A stretch of DNA of 64,000 bases from Chelydra serpentina (lineage: Eukaryota > Chordata > Testudines > Chelydridae), in NCBI GenBank assembly GCA_037349315.1, contig JBAIAC010000051.1, positions 29,176,001 through 29,240,000 on the forward strand. Reading direction: 5' to 3'. Shown in pieces: positions 10,119 through 20,086 of the stretch. A program made the position numbers and the translations under genes. Position 1 is the first letter of the stretch, and the number at the start of each line of letters is the position of its first letter. The notes beneath the pieces are model-generated. The model ran no database searches, had not been told where the DNA came from, and saw only the letters and a program-made list of their open reading frames with translations.

Positions 10119-10897
10119 GTCTACACAGTAAAGTTTAACCAGGTTTTTGTCATATTTTTTACACAAAAAACCTGAGAGAAAAATATAGTGTTAAATTTGC
10201 AAGTCAGGCACTCGTTAGGAAATGCCAGAATTAGGATGCTAATGCAACCTAATTCACCTTTCTTGAACTACAGTACCATTATAATTACATGATCACATAC
10301 TACTTTTTCCACAAGACTCCTACCTCATTCCATGCAAAGAATGGAGAGTGTTCACTGGTAAGGCAGTTACATGCTGCCCTGGAGAACTGGATTCTATCCC
10401 TGCCTCTGCCACAGAGTTCCTATGTGATGCTAATCAAGACCACTTTTTCAGGTGATCACTCTGTGCATTCAGTTTCTGAAGGCATCCTCATTTCCTGGGT
10501 TTTTTCCTTGTTGTTTAGTGCATGGTTCCAGGCTTGATTTACTGCACACTCTTCAAATCTTACTCTGAAGATAGAATTATTAATTTCCTCATGGACTTTT
10601 CTCTAGTGCGTATCACTATAGTATTTGAGTCCTGCACAAATATTAATTTATTTTCACAACACTCTTCTGGGGTGAAGAGTTGGTATTATCCCCCATTTTA
10701 TAGATGGGGCAGAGAGATTAAGGTCAAAACTGTCCACTAATTTTGGGTGCCCAATTTGAGACAGTTCTCTGAAAAATCAGGTCTTGGGTAAGAATTAGTA
10801 TGTTCAACACCTAACTCCCAGTGACTGCAGTTTCAGGTGTGAGTGCTCAGCACTTCTGCAAATCAGATGCAAGGTCTCAAATCAGGTACCAGAATGC

Positions 10898-11073
10898 GGG
10901 GGAGGGATAGCTCAGTGGTTTGAGCATTGGCCTGCTAAACCCAAGGTTGTGAGTTCAATCCTTGAGGGGGCCATTTAGGGATCTGGGGCAAAAATTGGGG
11001 ATTGGTCCTGCTTTGAGCAGGGGGTTGGACTAGATGACCTCCTAAGGTCCCTTCCAACCCTGAGATTCTATGA
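10898..11073 (+). mobile_element. tRNA-derived SINE with CR1-like tail
   Basis: Same family as at 1985, plus orientation. It forms a near-identical inverted pair with the minus-strand copy at 11386-11564, 312 bp away, within SAMHD1 intron 2. Confidence 0.9.
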
Positions 11074-11385
11074 TATGAGGATCACACAGTGACAACCTGT
11101 TTAGTTTGGTATAAGTCACTTGCCCAGCACCACACAGGAACTCTGGCAGAGGCAGAGATAGAATCCCATTCTCCAGGGAAGCATTCAACTGACTAACTAT
11201 GAGACCATCTCATTGCTGTAATCCTCAGCCTCATTCATTACACTTTCCAACTTCAGAAAGAAATGAAGTAGGAGTCTTACAGACAACAGCCTTCTTTACT
11301 GTACAAACCTGATTCATCCCCAGAACAGATTCTGCCTGTTCACTGAATGAGCAGGGAAAAAAATGTGGAAACTAAATAATATGTG

Positions 11386-11564
11386 ATCATAGAATCTCAG
11401 GGTTGGAAGGGACCTTAGAAGGTCATCTAGTCCAACCCCCTGCTCAAAGCAGGACCAATCCCCAATTTTTGCCCCAGATCCCTAAATGGCCCCCTCAAGG
11501 ATTGAACTCACAACCCTGGGTTTAGCAGGCCAATGCTCAAACCACTGAGCTATCCCTCTCCCCC
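11386..11564 (-). mobile_element. tRNA-derived SINE with CR1-like tail
   Basis: Minus orientation, same family; partner of 10898-11073. Only a few differences between the two copies, which marks both as recent. Confidence 0.9.
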
Positions 11565-12583
11565 TAATGTAACTAAATGTAATCATGTAACTAAAGACTC
11601 TCAGTTTGTAAAGTACTTTGAGATCCTGGAATTACAAAGGTGTTGTATTAATGCAAAGTACCATCAGTGTATATCAAGGTATTCAGATGCACAAATACCT
11701 TTAAAGTCAGTTTTGTATTTAATCTAGTGTTAAATTCTAATTTGTTTAATTAATGCTGTCCACAAGCCACCCCATTTAAACATGCCTCCTAAAGTTTGCA
11801 CCCTCTTCACTGAGTCATAGACATGGAATATACCAGCATCCACAACACTTGATAATATACATACGACTACAAACTAATAACCAAATTATGTTCCAGTTAT
11901 CTCCTTGTGCATCTTTAACCTGTTCTTCTTGCAAATGTTTTTTGCATCTCTTTTATAATAGTTGTGATAGTTATACATTCTGCCACAGGGCACAATATTA
12001 CCCCCAAATAACCCAAAAGTCGCAGAACAAAGCCAGCTGCACATAAAATGACATCCTCAATCAGTTTTTAGCTCTGTTTAACAATTGGCTTATAAATAAA
12101 TCTCTTTTCAAATAATTACAACCCCTATTTTTGATCAAGAAGTATTTTACAAAATGTACACACTTTTACACATCACTCCAAGCATATTAAGGTGTTTCAT
12201 TTCTAACAGGCTGTCAGCCTTGACATGAATACCTGAAATTACACAATAGCAAATAAGAGGTGAGTTAACCAAGACAAGATACTGAAATATCACACCACAG
12301 GAATCAAAGGGCAACATTTGCAATGAATCACCCGATGACTTTTCTTCCCCAAGATGTAATATTAAACCTTGGTTAGTTTTAGTGAAGATCAGCACCAACA
12401 GATCCTTTATACCACCGCCATCGTTTTTGTTTAAGGCACAGACAAAACTTAGGACAGTTAAACAAAGCCAATGATGAGACATAAGGATCTCAGAGTTATT
12501 AAATGATCAAAATTTCTCAGACAGGAAATGTTCTAAAAAATTCACTTAGCTCATGTTACTATATCAGTAAAAGTTGTTCTTAC
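11565..12583. other. SAMHD1 intron 2 next to exon 2, nothing recognised
   Basis: AT-rich; an open frame of 111 codons at 12147-12482 (minus) has no splice sites or protein-like features that I trust. Confidence 0.4.
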
Positions 12584-12650
12584 CCAACTCCTAGGTCTTT
12601 AAGTTCAGATTTAGTGAGGTAAGGCAGCACTGCCCCGGTGATTTGATTTT
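12584..12650 (-). CDS. SAMHD1: SAMHD1 exon 2 (SAM domain continuation)
   Basis: A 67-base exon encoding about 22 residues, including ENQITGAVLPYL and LKDLGV, which fit the SAM domain of SAMHD1 directly after exon 1. The acceptor AG lies at 12652-12651 and the donor is GTAAGA at 12583-12578. The phases agree: exon 1 supplies one base, this exon starts with two, and it ends with two bases of a split Gly codon. Intron 1 is therefore 5.2 kb. The next exon (end of the SAM domain) was not found in 1-12583, so intron 2 probably runs off the left edge. The exon is too short to show up as an ORF and was found by splice sites and homology. Confidence 0.85.
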
Positions 12651-13904
12651 CTGAGGAGTTAAAGGAACAACTGTTACTTCTAGGCTTTCGCGTAAGTATT
12701 TAAACTTCTGGAATACTTTAAAATGGAAGTATTTAAGCATTGCTGTATAACATTTACTTTAATTTAGCTAAATAATCCAATTTATAATAGGATCCTCCTA
12801 AAATATCCAGATCTCATTTATGAACCACACTTAGGATGAGATTTCAGGTCTTGACATCTGAGTGCCTCCACTTCAATTTTACTAAAGCTCTAAGTTCTTG
12901 AGGGGAAAAAATCATATTCATATGTATTTAAGTGACAATGATAGTGTCCAGCCTTGGTCAAATCAAAACTCCAGATAAGGTCGAAATTGTGAGATTTGTA
13001 AAGTATTTTCTAATATAGTTATTACATTTTCTAAAAGTTCCCATTTATAATGCAGCACACAATATCTTTTACACCCATTTGTTACTTTACTATTTATATA
13101 AATTCACTTAGCAAAACGTTTGGTCCTCAATGTTAGACAAAGTATAGAATTTGTATAAAATTCATACACAAATTAATCAGCAACAAGGAGTATTTTGACC
13201 AACACCAACAATGGAAGTCATGGGAGCTTTAGATTACCAGAAAAATCAAAAGATCTAGAGTCTGTATTGTTGAATTATTAAGTATTACACATTTCCATAA
13301 TATTTACATTACGGTAGTGTCCAGAGGCTATTTGCAATCAGGGCCTTGCTGGCCCTGAACACACAGAGGTAGATTCCAGTCCCCAAAACCTTACAATCTA
13401 AGTGGACAAGCAACATACAAAGGCAGACAAAGAAACCATTTTTTTTACATACATTTGGTTTTGCTTTGCATAAATATGTAATTAACTATCAACTTTTCTC
13501 AATTGCCCCTCAGACTAGCCATCGTATAATGGCTGTTTTATTGCAACATATTTCTTGTGGCAAAAGTAGATCCTGAGAAGGGAGGGGGAAAGAAGAGAAT
13601 GAATAGTAGCTCTATAGACTAGCCTGGGAGGTGAAATTCCAAGTAAAAGAAGTGATGCCAAAGAAAGGACAGAGATGCTTATGGAAGAACAGACAAGTAG
13701 ATGGTCCAGGCTGGGAAAACTGGTAAAGTGGAGATCAATACAACAAGAGGATTAATTATTACGAGATTAGATAAACTCTTCAACACTATGTTTAACGATC
13801 ACCATATAAAACCCTAAAACAGAACAGTAAGAAAGAATAAAGCTATGAAGGGCCTTGAAAGTTAAGACAAGAAGCTTGACTTTAATATAATGGAAGAGTA
13901 TTGT
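12651..13904. other. SAMHD1 intron 1, nothing recognised
   Basis: AT-rich sequence without clear repeats or exons, except a short ancient-looking segment at 13360-13400 (TTCCAGTCCCCAAAACCTTA). Confidence 0.4.
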
Positions 13905-14100
13905 GTTTGCATATTGATGGAGCTGTGTTGGTTCCAGGCTGTCAGAGAAACAAGGTGGGCGGGGTAATATTTTTTTATTGGACCAAATTCTGTTAGTGAA
14001 AGAGACAAGCTTTTGGTAAGGGATTCGAAGAAGCTGATGTGATCAGAGCAAGCAGTGAAGGTGAAATCAGCACAAACATCGAGGGTTAGGCCTAGTCTGC
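13905..14100 (-). repeat. Interspersed repeat (TTGGTCCAATAAAAGATATT family)
   Basis: Minus orientation, diverged (ATATTTTTTTATTGGACCAA, GAGACAAGCTTTTGG). Same family as 23205-23360. Confidence 0.6.
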
Positions 14101-14178
14101 ACACTGAGTTTGTATCAGTATAACAACATCAGGTAGGGGGTGTGATTTTTTTACTGATTAATACTGGTACAACCATTA

Positions 14179-14930
14179 AGGCTTGTCTACACTATCAAGC
14201 TTTGTTGACAAAACTTATGTCGACACCCAAAACTCGACAAAACAAAAATCGCCAAAGGGTGTTCACACTTGCTCCCTCTATCCACAGACCACGTTCACAT
14301 AGGGGACACTATCATCGACAGGATAAGCAATGCACCGTGGGTATGTTTCCCACAGGGCAGTGTTGTGGGAAGGAAGAGCTGATTGCTGCACATCTTGGGA
14401 TTCTCTCCGAGTTCTCCCACAGCCCCCTCAGCTGCTGAGAGCAGCATCATGAGTAGCTCTGTGAGCTCTCCATGTTGCGGAATGGTAAAGCAGCAAAGCA
14501 GTCTGTCCCCCTCCCCCTGCAGCAGCAGTCTGCCTGCTGCTGTGTTCCTAGTGCAGGGCAGAACAGGAGCGTTCCAATGATTTGCTCTCTCTTTGTTCCC
14601 CAAAGGGAGCAGCACACAGATACTTCCTGAAGCTTTGAAAGGGGAAGGGTGCATGCCTGCAGAGCAGCAGAGATCAAAACACTGAGCAGAGGAATCAGGG
14701 CAGGCATTGTGGGATACTGGCGGGAGCCAGTTCTGGGGACAAAACAATCAGCAGTGTTTACACTGGCTCTTTGTCAACAATAAAGGAAGGGGAAAAGACA
14801 AAAATCTCTCGTAGGGGTGGAAATTTTTTGTCGCCAAAACTGGACATTTTTTGCGACAAAAGTCCCATTGTAGTGTTTTGTCACCAAAAGGCAGTTTTTG
14901 GCAACAAAAAATGCCAGTGTAGACAAGCCC
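14179..14930. mobile_element. Harbinger-like MITE
   Basis: Ends AGGCTTGTCTACACT and AGTGTAGACAAGCCC, with TTA on both sides (14176-14178, 14931-14933), the TWA duplication typical of PIF/Harbinger. 752 bp, with GTCGACAAAA-type subterminal repeats. In SAMHD1 intron 1. Confidence 0.7.
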
Positions 14931-15117
14931 TTAGTGTGGATGCTGTTATAGTGGTATAACTTCTTCATCTTCCTGTATCGGAATAACTATATTGGGATAA
15001 AATACTTTACTATCAATATATCTGTACCAAGACTGGGGAGGGGGAGGGGGGGGGGGAACAACTTTAACTATAACAGTGAAGCTAAAGTGGTACAACTTCC
15101 TAGTGTAGACATTGCCT

Positions 15118-15345
15118 CAGACCAGGTCTACACCAGGAATTTAGATTGACTCATCTACATCGCTCAGGAGAAAGAAAAATCCACATCCAAGTGATGTAGT
15201 TAAACTGATTTAAATGCTCCATCGACCGAGCTACCGCTTCTTGAGGAGTGAGATTAACTACAGTGACCCTTGCTGTAGTAAGTATCTACACTGAAGTGCT
15301 ACAGCTTTGCAGCTGCAGCATTTCTAGTGAAGAGAGAGCCTCAAT
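15118..15345. mobile_element. Harbinger-like MITE, ends uncertain
   Basis: ACCAGGTCTACACCAGGAAT at the left, internal ATCTACACTGAAGTGCTACA at the right; similar to the family at 15715-15985. No clean duplication seen. Confidence 0.5.
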
Positions 15346-15348
15346 TTA

Positions 15349-15640
15349 GGCTTTGGCTACACTTAAATTTTATAGCGCTCTAACTTGCTGGCTCAGGGGG
15401 GTGAAAAATCACCCCCCTGAGCGCAGCAAGTCTGAGCGCTTTAAAGCGCTAGTGACAGGCTCCGAGCACTGGGAGCCATGCTCCCAGCGCTCAGAGCTAA
15501 TCCCCTCGTGGAGGTGGATTACCAGGAGTGCTGGGAGAGCTCTCTTCCAGCGCTTGTGTGCGACCACACTCGCGCCTCAAAGCGCTGCTGTGGAAGCGTT
15601 CCCACAGCAGCGCTTTAAAAATTCAAGTGTAGCCAAGCCT
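15349..15640. mobile_element. Harbinger-like MITE built of hairpins
   Basis: 292 bp, ends GGCTTTGGCTACACTTAAAT and ATTCAAGTGTAGCCAAGCC, TTA duplications at 15346-15348 and 15641-15643. Inside are several perfect short hairpins, such as GCTCAGGGGGGTGA with its inverse (15391-15422), plus repeated AGCGCT cores. Confidence 0.75.
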
Positions 15641-15714
15641 TTAGAAAGAAAATGCAGATACTCTACTCAAACTACAAACTCAGGGTAACTGGATATTTCT
15701 CTTAAAGTTATCGG

Positions 15715-15985
15715 TAAAAGGTTTGGGTCTACACTAGAAAATTAGGTCATAACCATGTCGCTCAGGGGTGTGAAAAACCCACACCCTTGAATGGCATAGT
15801 TAAGCTGACAAATCCATGTCAGATAGCACTAGGTTGACCGAATAATTCTTCCGCTGACCTAGCTACCGTCTCTCAGGGAGGCGGATTACCTATCCCAACA
15901 GCAGAACCCCTCCCATCGGCATGTGTAGTCTCTACACTGAAGCACTAAAGTGGCACAGCTGCGCCTGTGTAGCATTTTAAGTGTA
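15715..15985. mobile_element. Harbinger-like MITE
   Basis: TTTGGGTCTACACTAGAAAA at the left and a CACTGAAGCACTAAAGTGGC / TTTTAAGTGTAAA right part. Contains the short hairpin TCAGGGGTGTGAAAAACCCA CACCC. Ends approximate. Confidence 0.5.
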
Positions 15986-16139
15986 AAAAAACAAAACAGT
16001 TAGTTATTTAAATTGATATTAGGCTTAACACCCCCACAAAAAGACTGCAGGAGTTCACATTTCTCAAGGCTATTGCCTCAGGCTGCCTACAGACTCAGAA
16101 GGAAAACAATACTTTAGCTGCATTTGGAAAATGTTACTA

Positions 16140-16800
16140 AGGCCTGATCTACACTAGAGTTAGTTCAACAAAAGGCAGTTTACATCGACCTAACTCTGTA
16201 AGCATCCCCTCCCCACCCCCGCTCACCTCACCTCCGCCTCCTCCTCTGGGCCTGTGTCCCCGTTCCTCCACCTACCTCCCAGTGCTTGCTGCCACAAAAC
16301 AGCTGTTTCAAGACATAACAAGCTCCGGGAGGGAGTGGGAAGGAGCAGGAACATGGGCACGCTCAATGGAGGAGGCAGGGAAGAGGCGGGGCCAGGGTGG
16401 GGATTTGGGGAAGGAGTCGAATAGGGGCAGGAAGGGGGCGGAGTTGGGGCAGGGACTTTGGGAAAGGGATTGGAATGGGGGCAGGGCAGGAGCAGGAGGG
16501 GGCAGGGGTGGAGTCAGGGCCGGGGGCAGAGGGGACGGTCAAACACCCCCTGGCGCCAGCAGAACTCGGCGCCTATGTCTACACTAAAATGTAGCTCCCA
16601 CCAATGTTAACTCACCTACTATGCTGACTTAATAACTCCACCTCTGCAAGAGGTAGAGCACTTAGGTCAATGTAGTTAGGTCAGTGTAGACACTGCGTTG
16701 CTGCGATCCACTGTTGCTGCCTTTCAGAAGCCTTCCCACAATGTCCTGTACTGACTGTTAAATTGGTGCAAGCACTCCTGGTGAAGACACACTAGCCACA
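16140..16800. repeat. Mosaic of MITE fragments
   Basis: GATCTACACTAGAGTTAG at the left, a GC-rich middle similar to the hAT-type MITE at 9669, and ATGTCTACACTAAAATGTAG / GTCAGTGTAGACACTGCG at the right. Probably one MITE interrupted by another; boundaries unclear. Confidence 0.4.
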
Positions 16801-16819
16801 CAAGAAGCACAGTGTGGGC

Positions 16820-17275
16820 ATGCAAAAGTCATTTCATTAGTCACACCTTCTTGTCAACTATTTGAAATGGGCCATCCTAATTACCACCACCAAAGTGATT
16901 TTTCCTCCTGCTGATAATAGCCCACTTTAATTGATTTGTCTCGTTAGAGTTGGTAAGGCAACCCCCATCTTTTCATATTCTGTGTGTGTATAAATATACA
17001 TATACACACATATATATCTATATCTGTCCTCTCCAGGACATTCCCCATGGGCGCATACCAATCGTCTCTCGAGACTAACGGACGCCAACATATCTATATA
17101 TCTTCCTACTATATATTCCACTCCATGCATCTGATGAAGTGGGGTTTAGCCCATGAAAGCTTATGCCCAAATAAAATTGTTAGTCTCTAAAATGCCACAA
17201 GTACTCCTCTTTCCCCCCCCCCTTTTTTTTTTTTTTTGCTGATACAGACTAACACGGCTACCACTCTGAAACCTG
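16820..17275 (+). repeat. High-copy turtle repeat (CACGAAAGCTTATGC family)
   Basis: Plus orientation, from CACACCTTCTTGTCAACTAT to ACTAACACGGCTACCACTCT. A (TATATA) microsatellite and a short foreign piece (CGTCTCTCGAGACTAACGG) interrupt it at about 16980-17095. Confidence 0.7.
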
Positions 17276-17689
17276 TCATTACTCTGGTGGCTGGACATTG
17301 ATATAACTTAGGTGGACTTAATTTTGTACTATAAACTTGCCCAAACAACTTATACACGTACGTTTAAATCACACAGAACCTAATGGAGCCCAGTATAGCT
17401 CCATAGGCATGCCCGATCCTGGCTACCATCTAGCCCTTTTTTATTTTATTTTATTTAATTTTTGTGTGAGTGAGAGACAGACAGCAATATGCAAAGAAGA
17501 CCGGGCGCTAGCCAAGATCTGGTATGGGCTGTTGTCTCTGGGGGATTTCCCTGTGGCTCCAGAACAGTAAGACGTAACAAGTCAGATAGGGCCGGACACC
17601 CGTTGGTGATGCACAGGCTTGGAACTCTGAGCCAAACCGTGCCTGGGTGGGAACAGAGCTCAGCCGGCGCTGCCTGGTTTCTAATCTAA

Positions 17690-18275
17690 CAGCTCAGGCG
17701 GAGACACCACGCCGCGGCGAGCTCCGCCCAGCGCAGCATCCTGCCTAGCTGGGCGGGCGGCGAGCCGAGCACACCCAGTTCCCCGCGCCCACCTCCGCTC
17801 GCAACACCAGCCGAGCCCGGGCAGTGCTCGCAGAGCGGCCCCCCCAGACCTCCCGCAGGGTCCAGCCGCCCCGGGCGGTACCTCGGAAGCGACGCAGCAG
17901 GCCGGGCTCGCTAAAGCCGTTGCGGCAGAGGAAGTCGCAGACCTGTTCGGTGCCCCAGTGCCGCGGGTGGGGCCCCTCCGGGTCCATGGCCCTCCAGGCG
18001 CAGACCCGCTTCTCAGGGGTGCAGAACCCATCGGGCGAGCTGGGGGGCCGCCCACGCTTGGCGATACCTCCGGCCACTGCAGCCCCGCTCCGGCTCATCA
18101 CCACAGCCCGACTACCCGCCGCGCAGGCGCGCTCACCGAGGGCGCAGCCTATGGTCGCGATTTCCGCCTGGGGGAGGGGCAAGGCGGCCAACGCAACCGG
18201 GACCGTTCGGAATTTGGGGGCGTCAGGGCGCGCCGTGCTCGACTCCGCCTCGTACGTCGCCGCAGCGATCGACAC
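17690..18275 (-). promoter_or_regulatory. SAMHD1: CpG-island promoter of SAMHD1
   Basis: About 0.6 kb rich in G+C and CpG, sharply different from the AT-rich flanks, covering the first coding exon and the sequence up to about 175 bp before the ATG. I see no TATA box. A TTTCCGCC element near 18155 resembles an E2F site only loosely, and GC boxes such as GGGGAGGGGC are nearby. It ends abruptly on the upstream side where the GTCACTGACACC minisatellite begins. The transcription start cannot be placed from sequence alone. Confidence 0.7.
17882..18098 (-). CDS. SAMHD1: SAMHD1 exon 1, coding part (N-terminus and start of SAM domain)
   Basis: SAMHD1 is a nuclear deoxynucleoside triphosphate triphosphohydrolase that lowers dNTP pools and restricts retroviruses. 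This exon encodes 72 residues plus one base. The match is the stretch HWGTEQVCDFLCRNGFSEP, the start of the SAM domain, which aligns with the same place in human SAMHD1. Before it lies a short, poorly conserved tail with a basic KRGRPP patch (possible nuclear signal) and a CTPEK motif that fits a minimal CDK site. I chose the ATG at 18098-18096 (G at -3); the frame is open further upstream to a GTG at 18275, but GTG is not a credible start in a vertebrate. The exon ends at a GT donor (17881-17880) and leaves one base, which joins exon 2 in frame to give Glu. The exon lies in a CpG island, as expected of a first exon. Confidence 0.88.
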
Positions 18276-18953
18276 CCCCCGTCACAGACAGCCCCGCATC
18301 AACGACACCCCAACCCCCCTCAGTCACTGACACCCCATGGTCACTCATACCCTCTTCACCTCTCAAGTCACGAACACTACAGGGTCACCGACACCCCCCT
18401 CCTGACACTCCCTGGCCACCCTGCCATGCACTCCTCAGTCACTGACACCCCATGGTCACCAACGTCCCTCCACCAACACCCCTCAGTCACCAGCACCTCC
18501 TGGTCACCCACTCCGACCCCTCCAGGTTCCTCTGTGACCAATATCCTATGGTCACTGAAACCCCCACTGGTCACCCACACCTCTCAGTCACTGACCCCCC
18601 CCCCCCCCCCACACACACACACACATCTCCTCAGTCACCATCACCCAACAGCCACCCGGTCTTGACACCCAGTCACCGAGACCTGTGGTCACTGACATCC
18701 CCCCACCTCTCAGTCACTGGCACCCCCCAGTCATGACATCCCCCACACCCCTCAGTCACTAACACTCCTTGGTCACTGACAACTCCCTAGTCACACACTC
18801 CTCCATACCCCTCAGTCACCAACACTCCCCCACGCTTCTCAGTCACTGACACCCTCCATCAATAACCCCCAAGGCCCCCGGTCACTGATTCCCCTCGGTC
18901 ATTGTCACCCCCCATCACTGACACCCCTGGAGACCCCCTCAATCACCAGCACG
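18270..18953. repeat. Degenerate minisatellite GTCACTGACACCCC
   Basis: About 0.7 kb of imperfect tandem copies of CTCAGTCACTGACACCCC and TGGTCACTGACACC with variable spacers, including a C-run plus (CA)n at about 18597-18624. It resumes at 19352-19480 after a MITE. It abuts the SAMHD1 CpG island. Confidence 0.85.
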
Positions 18954-19343
18954 CAGTAGCATAGGCAGGTCCAGAGCACAGGGGGAGCAGCGCTATAAAA
19001 AGGCGCCTCCCTAGGCTCCACCTGTACTCTCCCGGCGGCGCCTCCAGGCGGCGCTCCGGGTCCTCCCAGAGGTGAAAGTAAGCCGGACCATACCAGCTTC
19101 CCCGGCGGTGATTTAAAGGGCCTGGGGCTCCAGCTGCTGCGGACCTTTAAAACGCCGCCAGAGCTCTGGCAGCAGGGCTCAGGCGGTGCTTTAAAAGGCC
19201 CGTGGCTCCCCGCAGTGTCAGGAGCCCTGGGCCTTTTAAATCCCCGCCCGAGCCCGGCTCCGGCAGTGGGGCTTGGGCGGCGCCGCTTCTGCTCACAGGG
19301 GGAGCGGCTGCTCCCCCCCGCTCCCCGCCTGGCTACGCTACTG
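18954..19343. mobile_element. hAT-type MITE inside the GTCACTGACACC minisatellite
   Basis: 390 bp, ends CAGTAGCATAGGCAGG and CCTGGCTACGCTACTG, 8-bp duplication CCAGCACG/CCAGCACT (7 of 8). Minisatellite sequence continues on both sides. Confidence 0.75.
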
Positions 19344-19351
19344 CCAGCACT

Positions 19352-19480
19352 CCCCAGGAAGCAATCTCACCCAACAACATCCCATAGTCACTGATATTCC
19401 CACTGACACACACAGCCCCAGCCTCACAAAATGCAAGGCACCATGCCAACACTGACACCCCAGTCTGCACAGGCACTGAT
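19352..19480. repeat. Continuation of the GTCACTGACACCCC minisatellite
   Basis: Diverged units (ATAGTCACTGATATTCCCAC, AACACTGACACCCCAGTC) on the far side of the hAT-type MITE. Confidence 0.6.
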
Positions 19481-20086
19481 ACCCTGATGCTCCCGCGAGG
19501 GTTACCACTATTGTATTTCAAAAATATGGCACAAACATCAGATGTCCCTTGTTACCTCAATTTCCCTAGAAACCAACCCAGGGTTACACTTATATTGGTT
19601 TAATTAAATGATGCCATTGGGTCAAACAGAAAAGGGATGGAGCTTATTCATGCACGCACACATTCATCGCATTCATACCCTCATGCACCCAACACACTGA
19701 AGCAAGTGGAAAGTTACCGGTGACATCAGAGGAAGCTGAAGCATAGTAGATCTGGTGTGTCCGCCTGTGGTCATGGATCCAGACCGGCGAGCAGGTCAAG
19801 AAGCAGGAGGCTTGTGCGCATGCCTTCTTCCTTTTACTGGAACTGGGTGGCTCCTGTCATGTACACAGTTTTTTATTCTGTTCCTTTCCTGGCCCCAGTA
19901 TCGCCCCCCCCCCGGCTCTGGGAGCTTCAACCCCAGCTGAATACAGCAGAGTGCTAGGGACTCTGTGGGTTTCCCGTCCCATTGGCCCATGGGTTCCCCA
20001 TGGTCCTTTAAGGCCATCCACAACTGTGTGCGGAGCCAACTGGTGTCCAATCGGGGGCGCCTTTGTCGAGGCACTGGGGCTGCGGA

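Noticed and set aside
10898..10970. Possible tRNA gene (A and B boxes)
   Set aside because: It is the head of a tRNA-derived SINE with a CR1 tail, repeated eight times in the window.
12147..12482. Candidate SAMHD1 exon 3
   Set aside because: The translation shows none of the residues expected for the end of the SAM domain or the linker to the HD domain; no matching splice phase.
18155..18162. E2F site in the SAMHD1 promoter linking it to RBL1 control
   Set aside because: TTTCCGCC departs from the E2F consensus; in a CpG island such matches arise by chance. Noted only in the promoter entry.
18099..18275. N-terminal extension of SAMHD1 exon 1 from 18275
   Set aside because: The start codon there is GTG; no ATG lies upstream in frame before the minisatellite. 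The ATG at 18098 is preferred.
18270..18953. CRISPR-like regular repeats
   Set aside because: Units are degenerate and of variable spacing without unique spacers; this is a eukaryotic minisatellite.
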